From positions 1 to 7,179 of the forward strand of contig CAIVAH010000210.1 in NCBI GenBank assembly GCA_903903765.1: a stretch of DNA of 7,179 nucleotides. The letters run 5' to 3'. Source of the DNA: an uncultured Methylococcaceae bacterium. Its GTDB lineage: Bacteria > Pseudomonadota > Gammaproteobacteria > Methylococcales > Methylomonadaceae. Position 1 is the first letter of the stretch; each line of letters begins with the position of its first letter. A program made the translations under genes and the position numbers. Under the pieces are notes generated by a model. That model ran no database searches. It was not told where the DNA came from and worked only from the letters and a program-made list of their open reading frames with translations. Positions 1 to 5,053 of this stretch are shown piece by piece.

Positions 1-45
1 ATTAAATAGTTAAGGGCTCGTAAAGTGAATACAGACTAAAATTAT

Positions 46-426
46 TTAATTAGTAGGTATCTCGATAATCTCAACAGTATTGGCATCAAAGTCACGGCAA
101 AATAAAGCTCTTCTGCCGGAAACACTCATGGTATAAATAATACCAGCTTTATCTAAAGCCTCTTGAATAGGTACTAATGCCAGCGCATTTAAAGCAATAT
201 GGCGATCACGTCCCCCATGCACGGGTCGGCCGTCTTTGGGATCGGGATTAGCGAGTTCTAATAAATGAATCTGTTGTGTACCCAATTGTAACCATGCGCC
301 AGGAAAACCTAAATCGGGTCGAGCAACTTGTTCTAAACCTAAGACATCTCTATAAAAGCCTAAGGCTTTTTCAATATCCTCAACTATGAAACTAGCGTGA
401 TTTAAAGATAATATATTTGCTGTCAT
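46..426 (-). CDS. VOC superfamily (glyoxalase/bleomycin-resistance fold) protein
   Basis: This is a small single-domain protein of the vicinal oxygen chelate superfamily, 126 residues from the start chosen here. The family includes glyoxalase I, extradiol dioxygenases and fosfomycin/bleomycin resistance proteins, and the substrate cannot be read from this sequence. The first module opens with LNHASFIVED and FYRDVLGL. Family metal-binding positions look occupied by His10 (NHAS), His54 (IHLLE), His76 (DRHIAL) and Glu119 (NTVEIIE), which fits a metal-dependent enzyme. An in-frame ATG nine codons upstream, at 453, would give 135 residues. I prefer 426 because GGA lies seven bases before it, homologues usually begin only a few residues before the first metal His, and a TATACT box at 456-461 would start transcription at about the 453 codon. 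The gene is divergent from coaD with no functional link visible. The family call is firm, the substrate unknown and the start probable. Confidence 0.88.
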   Translation of the reverse strand: MTANILSLNHASFIVEDIEKALGFYRDVLGLEQVARPDLGFPGAWLQLGTQQIHLLELANPDPKDGRPVHGGRDRHIALNALALVPIQEALDKAGIIYTMSVSGRRALFCRDFDANTVEIIEIPTN

Positions 427-455
427 TAAGTCATCCAACCCTTTTACTAACATAA

Positions 456-483
456 AGTATAAAAAAACCTAACTCGTATTGAA
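456..483 (-). promoter_or_regulatory. Candidate sigma-70 promoter for the VOC gene
   Basis: Read on the minus strand, TATACT (456-461) matches the -10 consensus at five of six positions. TTCAAT (478-483), a weak -35 matching at three of six, lies 16 bases upstream. Transcription would begin near 449, leaving a short leader before the ATG at 426. The region is A+T-rich, so chance matches are likely. Confidence 0.33.
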
Positions 484-615
484 TTTTTTAAAATCTATAA
501 CTGACGAATTAAGCGATAATTAAAATATAAACCTTTACCAATATAGAATGAGTGACACCTATTGCTCTGCATTATTGATACGGTTGATCTTAAGGAAGAG
601 CCAATCTCCCAATAA

Positions 616-1390
<775 letters not shown>

Positions 1391-1392
<2 letters not shown>

Positions 1393-1408
1393 AGCCGCTA
1401 GCGGTTTT
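1391..1408 (+). terminator. Rho-independent terminator after the coaD-ferredoxin pair
   Basis: AAAGCCG, the loop CTAG, then CGGTTTT form a short hairpin, and the downstream arm supplies four Ts followed by ATTA. The core CCGCTAGCGG (1395-1404) is a perfect palindrome in a very A/T-rich setting. G1394-T1405 would be a wobble pair. The stem overlaps the ferredoxin stop codon. The short T tract makes it a modest terminator, but its position fits and it separates the wcaJ unit downstream. Confidence 0.65.
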
Positions 1409-1484
1409 ATTACATCAAATTGACATAATTCAAGATTAAACTTCCAACATAGTCAAAATTAACCCCAATTATATTGCCTTAACC

Positions 1485-2903
1485 ATGAATACTCCACCCA
1501 CTTCAGGATTTATAAGGCCTTTGCATTCAAAGTTACAAGCCCTATCTAGAATACTAGATATTAGCTTAATTATTGGCACACTTTACATCGCTTTAATAAT
1601 TTATGGAATACCTAACGATGTAGACTATATTCTACCCTGCTTTATCACTACCGCACTATTTGGAGTTTTCGCTGAAAATAACGAACTATATCAAGGCTGG
1701 AGGGGTGCGCCAATGTTTGATGAGTCGTTGAGAATCATGTTTTCGTGGCTAGGCGCATTTGCTTTAATGGTAACTAGCGCCTACGTATATGATGCAAAAT
1801 TTAATTACTCCCTAAATGTAGTTCAACTATGGCTTCCCTTAGCACCCACTACAATCATACTTACACATACACTTAGACGTCAGTGTTTATCGTTTTTGAG
1901 AACACATGGTTTTAATACCCGCACTTATGCCATTTATGGCGCGAACACTTTAGGCATCAGGCTTAAATTAGCCATTTCAGAATTGCCTTGGTTAGGCTAT
2001 CAGTTTGTTGGTTTTTATGACGATCGAGCAGAAGTTGAAAATAGACGTCTAAGTAATAATGAACTAGAAAAATATTCTGGTAATTTTGACAAAATGCTTC
2101 AGGATGCAAAAAATGGCAACATTGATCACGTTTATTTAACCTTGCCATTAGCAGCAGAAAACCGTATCAGTATATTTATAAAACAACTTGCAGATACTAC
2201 AGTATCAGTAAACATAGTCCCCGACTTTTTCACTTTCAATTTAATTCAATCAAAATGGAGTAATATTCAAGGAATTCCAGTAGTCAGCGTTTTTGATACT
2301 CCTTTTAATGCGTTTGACGGTGTTACAAAACGCATAGAAGACCTAATATTATGCTGTGTAATCTTACCCATCATAACCGTCCCAATGCTGTTGATTGCTA
2401 TAGCTATTAAATTCACATCAGCCGGCCCTGTGATTTTTAAACAACAACGTTATGGGATTAAAGGTGAAAAGATAGAAGTCTGGAAGTTCCGCTCTATGAC
2501 AGTTTGCGAAAATGGTGACGAAATTAAACAAGCAACAAAAAACGACAGTCGCTTAACTTCAATTGGCGGTTTTCTTAGAAGAACCTCTTTAGATGAACTA
2601 CCGCAATTTATCAATGTCGCACAAGGGAGCATGTCCGTCGTAGGCCCTAGACCGCACGCTATAGCCCATAACGAATTTTATAGAAAACAAATACAGGGTT
2701 ACATGCTTAGACATAAAGTTAAACCGGGTATTACGGGTCTTGCTCAAATAAACGGTTGCAGAGGTGAGACAGACACGATAGACAAAATGGAAGCTAGAAT
2801 CAATTATGATTTAGAATATATGAAACAATGGTCATTATGGATAGACATTAAAATAGTCATTATTACTATTTTTAAAGGTTTTTATAACAACCAAGCTTAT
2901 TAA
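1485..2903 (+). CDS. wcaJ: Undecaprenyl-phosphate glucose phosphotransferase, WcaJ family
   Basis: This inner-membrane enzyme transfers glucose-1-phosphate from UDP-glucose to undecaprenyl phosphate, the first step of lipid-linked exopolysaccharide or capsule repeat units. Its 472 residues are full length. Hydrophobic segments lie near 22-42, 50-64, 83-102 and 112-130. A Rossmann-like domain follows (YAIYGANTLGIRL, 148-160). One more hydrophobic segment (286-309) precedes the catalytic domain. That domain shows WKFRSM (333-338), the Asp-Glu dyad in SLDELPQ (368-374), GPRPHAIAHNEFYR (387-400), KVKPGITGLAQING (411-424) and the WcaJ-like ending TIFKGFYNNQAY (461-472). These favour glucose, although related enzymes use galactose or an N-acetylhexosamine, so the sugar is inferred. 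No Shine-Dalgarno is visible at this ATG. It stands behind the ferredoxin terminator, so it needs its own promoter, and 18 bases separate it from the VanZ-like gene. No other polysaccharide gene lies in the window. Confidence 0.93.
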   Translation: MNTPPTSGFIRPLHSKLQALSRILDISLIIGTLYIALIIYGIPNDVDYILPCFITTALFGVFAENNELYQGWRGAPMFDESLRIMFSWLGAFALMVTSAYVYDAKFNYSLNVVQLWLPLAPTTIILTHTLRRQCLSFLRTHGFNTRTYAIYGANTLGIRLKLAISELPWLGYQFVGFYDDRAEVENRRLSNNELEKYSGNFDKMLQDAKNGNIDHVYLTLPLAAENRISIFIKQLADTTVSVNIVPDFFTFNLIQSKWSNIQGIPVVSVFDTPFNAFDGVTKRIEDLILCCVILPIITVPMLLIAIAIKFTSAGPVIFKQQRYGIKGEKIEVWKFRSMTVCENGDEIKQATKNDSRLTSIGGFLRRTSLDELPQFINVAQGSMSVVGPRPHAIAHNEFYRKQIQGYMLRHKVKPGITGLAQINGCRGETDTIDKMEARINYDLEYMKQWSLWIDIKIVIITIFKGFYNNQAY

Positions 2904-2921
2904 CAAACAAAGCATAATTTA

Positions 2922-3320
2922 ATGATCGTGTCTAAATCCAGCCTATTAATACTCCTACTCACTCTGTGTTTAATGACCGGACTCTTGATAGAATCTTCGC
3001 ACCCACCATTGCCCATTTTAGGCATTATCGAAGGTTTTGACAAAGTAGCGCATTTTTCAGCGTTTGCCTGCTTAAGCTTACTCATTTGCGCACTATTCCT
3101 AAAATTATCCGCAAAAAAAAAAGTACCTATATTATCGGCACCACTATTAGTAACCAGCTTATTTGGCATAATTGAAGAAAGTTACCAGATTCTAATACCT
3201 ACGCGAACTTCATCTTTATATGATTTATTAGCCGATATTCTAGGGGCTGTTTTTGCTATTTTTGTAGCAAATCAAATTACCGAATTTAAAAACAGAAACT
3301 CAAAAACAATCTCAGAATAG
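2922..3320 (+). CDS. VanZ-like family small integral membrane protein
   Basis: This is a 132-residue inner-membrane protein with about four hydrophobic segments, near 6-23, 43-62, 68-84 and 100-117. The VanZ-like pattern is clear: FDKVAHFSAF (39-48) before the second helix, GIIEESYQ (82-89) at the end of the third, and PTRTSSLYDLLADILG (93-108) entering the fourth. The founding member VanZ gives low-level teicoplanin resistance by an unsettled mechanism, and the role of most members is unknown, so no resistance should be inferred. It probably shares a transcript with the upstream wcaJ-like gene. There is no clear Shine-Dalgarno. A run of ten As (3113-3122) encodes part of Ala-Lys-Lys-Lys in the loop after helix 2. 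The stop lies only 14 bases from the convergent murU stop. Confidence 0.88.
   Translation: MIVSKSSLLILLLTLCLMTGLLIESSHPPLPILGIIEGFDKVAHFSAFACLSLLICALFLKLSAKKKVPILSAPLLVTSLFGIIEESYQILIPTRTSSLYDLLADILGAVFAIFVANQITEFKNRNSKTISE
3113..3122 (+). repeat. A10 homopolymer inside the VanZ-like gene
   Basis: Ten consecutive As span the last base of an Ala codon (64) and three Lys codons (65-67). Losing or gaining one A would bring a stop within about 25 codons and remove helices 3 and 4 with their conserved residues. Confidence 0.95.
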
Positions 3321-3334
3321 ATACCCTAAGAATA

Positions 3335-4009
3335 CTAACTTTGGCCCTGCTTATAAATATTAGTTAACTCAGCTAAACGCTCTGGCGTACCAATATCCAT
3401 CCAAAAACCCTCGTATTTTTGCCCCGTCACCTGACCCTCAGCAATAGCTTGGCGTAATAAAATCCCTAACTTATAGACTCCAGAATCCATACCAGTAAAT
3501 AAAACCGGATCATAAACCCCTATTCCACTGAAAGTAGAAAGTGCAACTGCGTCGATAAGCAGTTTGCCATGATGACTTAAGCCAAAATCACCTTGTGCAT
3601 GATACTTAGGATTGGGCACCATTACCAAATGCGCCAAACTCTTTAGTGGTTTATTTAACTGCTCAAACGGAAAATCAGTGGCAATATCTCCATTCACCAC
3701 CATAAATGGCGCCTTACCTAATAAAGGTAAAGCATTAATAATACCACCCGCTGTTTCTAAAGCTTGATCTCCTTCTGGCGAATATTGGATATTTGCCCCA
3801 TATCGCTGACCGTTACCTAAATGCGCCTCAATTTGCCCACCTAAATAAGCATGATTAATCACAAGCTCTTTATACCCAGCATTAACCAACCTTTCGATAG
3901 TGAGCTCAATGATTGTTTTATCTGTAACTTTTAACAAAGGCTTAGGTTTAAAGTCTGTCAACGGACGCATTCTTTCGCCTCGACCTGCGGCCAATATCAT
4001 CACTTTCAT
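3335..4009 (-). CDS. murU: N-acetylmuramate alpha-1-phosphate uridylyltransferase (MurU)
   Basis: MurU converts MurNAc-1-phosphate and UTP to UDP-MurNAc and pyrophosphate. It is the last step of the peptidoglycan recycling route that bypasses de novo UDP-MurNAc synthesis, and hence the fosfomycin target MurA. It is a cytoplasmic GT-A-fold nucleotidyltransferase. The 224 residues match the Pseudomonas enzyme in length. Visible are the loop LAAGRGERMRPLT (6-18), KPKPLL (21-26), LETAGG (84-89), the acidic site VNGDI (105-109, metal-ligand candidate Asp108) and FWMDIGTPERL (202-212). Related hexose-1-phosphate nucleotidyltransferases share the first two motifs, but the short length and the amgK partner decide the call. 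Its ATG overlaps the amgK stop by four bases (ATGA, 4006-4009), implying coupled translation; only a distant GAAGG precedes it. No terminator is seen after its stop. Confidence 0.95.
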   Translation of the reverse strand: MKVMILAAGRGERMRPLTDFKPKPLLKVTDKTIIELTIERLVNAGYKELVINHAYLGGQIEAHLGNGQRYGANIQYSPEGDQALETAGGIINALPLLGKAPFMVVNGDIATDFPFEQLNKPLKSLAHLVMVPNPKYHAQGDFGLSHHGKLLIDAVALSTFSGIGVYDPVLFTGMDSGVYKLGILLRQAIAEGQVTGQKYEGFWMDIGTPERLAELTNIYKQGQS

Positions 4010-5010
4010 GTTAAGAGATAGCCTTCAAATTTAGGTAAAATTTGGTGCTCTAGGTACCCCCCCCAGGCCTCAAAATCTGAATACTGAGTACTAATCTGAA
4101 TAATATAAGCCAAGGTTCTAGGTATATCTTTAAGATAGTTAGACTTACTATCTCTGAGATGTAATCTAGCAAAAATACCTACTGCTTTTAAATGACGTTG
4201 CATACCCATCAAGTCAAACCAGCGTTTAAAATCTTCTGCAGCACATTCAATTAAATTAGCTTGAATTAGCCTTTGATAATAATCGAACATCCAGCTTTCT
4301 ACCTCAGAATCGGGCCATGCAATATAGCAATCCTTTAACAAAGACACTAAGTCATAAGTAATTGGACCTAGCACTGCATCCTGAAAATCAATAACGCCTA
4401 CAGAATTATCATTAAGGTACATTAAGTTCCTCGAATGATAATCGCGATGAACACAAACAACAGGTTGCTCCAATGCTGAACTGATAAGTTTAGCGTTTAA
4501 GTTGCCCCATAAAACAACCGGGGTATCCACATCTAGTAAGCCATTTAAAAACCACTCTTCAAAAATCACCAACTCTCTATGGAAAAAAGCCTCATCATAA
4601 ACAGGCAATGCAATCTTTTTAGTATTGACCATAGAATGTAATTTAAACAACTCATCACAAGCAATTTTATACAAACCTGACGCTGACTGAGCATTTAACT
4701 TATCTAAAAAACATTCCGAACCAAAATCTTCAAGTAACAAGAAACCGTCATCCTTATTTTGTTGATAAATGATCGGCACATTGACACCTGAAGCCGATAA
4801 CAATTCTGCTACACTAAGAAATGCGTCGATATTTTCTTTTTCAGGCGGGGCGTCCATCACAATGTATGAGCATTGTTCTGATATAACTCTAAAATAACGT
4901 CGAAAACTGGCATCACTAGATGCAACTTCACAAGAACTAATCGTCATTAATAGATCATTTTCCAGCCAATCCATCATTGAGATTGTCCTTAAATCTAGAT
5001 TTATCATCAT
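4006..5010 (-). CDS. amgK: N-acetylmuramate/N-acetylglucosamine anomeric kinase (AmgK)
   Basis: AmgK phosphorylates the anomeric hydroxyl of MurNAc (and GlcNAc) with ATP, giving the 1-phosphate used by MurU. It belongs to the aminoglycoside phosphotransferase fold. In the 334-residue reading the N-lobe shows SSDASFRRYF (31-40), typical of AmgK, and VMDAPPEKEN (51-60). The catalytic loop is VHRDYHSRNL (187-196, Asp190 and Asn195), and the metal-binding segment is VIDFQDAVLGPITYDLVSLL (206-225). The start is uncertain. An ATG at 4977 (323 residues, MMDWLEND) has AAGGA eight bases upstream, whereas 5010 has no ribosome site. I keep 5010 because, as I recall the homologues, they carry an Arg about seven residues before the Trp-Leu, as LRTISMMDWL does here. 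A G8 run near the C-terminus is notable. It is divergent from lptD and coupled to murU. Confidence 0.95.
   Translation of the reverse strand: MMINLDLRTISMMDWLENDLLMTISSCEVASSDASFRRYFRVISEQCSYIVMDAPPEKENIDAFLSVAELLSASGVNVPIIYQQNKDDGFLLLEDFGSECFLDKLNAQSASGLYKIACDELFKLHSMVNTKKIALPVYDEAFFHRELVIFEEWFLNGLLDVDTPVVLWGNLNAKLISSALEQPVVCVHRDYHSRNLMYLNDNSVGVIDFQDAVLGPITYDLVSLLKDCYIAWPDSEVESWMFDYYQRLIQANLIECAAEDFKRWFDLMGMQRHLKAVGIFARLHLRDSKSNYLKDIPRTLAYIIQISTQYSDFEAWGGYLEHQILPKFEGYLLT
4057..4064 (-). repeat. G8 homopolymer near the 3' end of amgK
   Basis: The coding strand reads TGG GGG GGG TAC (Trp-Gly-Gly-Tyr), giving eight Gs in a row in an otherwise A/T-rich gene. A seven-G version would stop two codons later (GGT ACC TAG). 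A nine-G version would stop after about nine altered codons. Either would remove roughly the last 15 residues and end translation upstream of the murU start. Confidence 0.95.
4986..4990 (-). promoter_or_regulatory. Candidate ribosome binding site for an internal amgK start
   Basis: On the minus strand AAGGA lies eight bases before the ATG-ATG pair that begins at 4977. This is good spacing, and no such site precedes the longer start at 5010. If it is used, AmgK has 323 residues and the gap to lptD widens from 43 to 76 bases. Confidence 0.45.
4990..5003. repeat. Perfect 14-bp palindrome at the amgK/lptD divergence
   Basis: TAAATCTAGATTTA equals its own reverse complement over all 14 bases, and the symmetry breaks at the next pair. 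It lies next to the AAGGA before the internal amgK start. It is therefore 5' leader if that start is used, or the first codons of amgK if the longer one is. It could be a dimeric regulator site, but A/T-rich DNA yields such palindromes fairly often. Confidence 0.4.
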
Positions 5011-5044
5011 AGGTAATTAGATTATTTAAATGGCTAAGATAAAT

Positions 5045-5050
5045 TAAGGT
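5045..5050 (+). promoter_or_regulatory. Ribosome binding site of lptD
   Basis: TAAGGT lies three bases before the ATG at 5054; counting only its AAGG core, the gap is four bases. This is close but usable spacing. The alternative in-frame ATG at 5114 has no such site, so this decides for the upstream start. Confidence 0.5.
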
Positions 5051-5053
5051 AAA

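Noticed and set aside
1..45. Left edge of the window, searched for a terminator or a gene end
   Set aside because: The 45 bases after the VOC stop are A/T-rich and contain no hairpin with a T run and no recognisable coding end.
1420..1425. A perfect TTGACA box between the ferredoxin terminator and wcaJ
   Set aside because: wcaJ needs a promoter here, but at 15-19 bases downstream there is no acceptable -10 (17 bases gives TCCAAC). I do not call a promoter from one box.
2900..3169. A minus-strand open frame across the VanZ-like gene
   Set aside because: It lies antisense to the conserved VanZ-like motifs, has no ribosome site or known domain, and is not needed to explain the region.
2922..3320. 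Teicoplanin or glycopeptide resistance determinant
   Set aside because: Only general VanZ-like family features are present, with no other van genes. In a Gram-negative chromosome a resistance role is unsupported.
4006..5010. Aminoglycoside phosphotransferase (antibiotic resistance gene)
   Set aside because: The fold is shared, but the SSDASFRRYF segment and the overlap with murU identify the cell-wall sugar kinase AmgK.
5011..5053. Possible sigma-70 or sigma-E promoter for lptD
   Set aside because: TAAGAT (5035-5040) is -10-like but has no -35 at 16-18 bases, and no GAACTT/TCTGA-type sigma-E pair is present.
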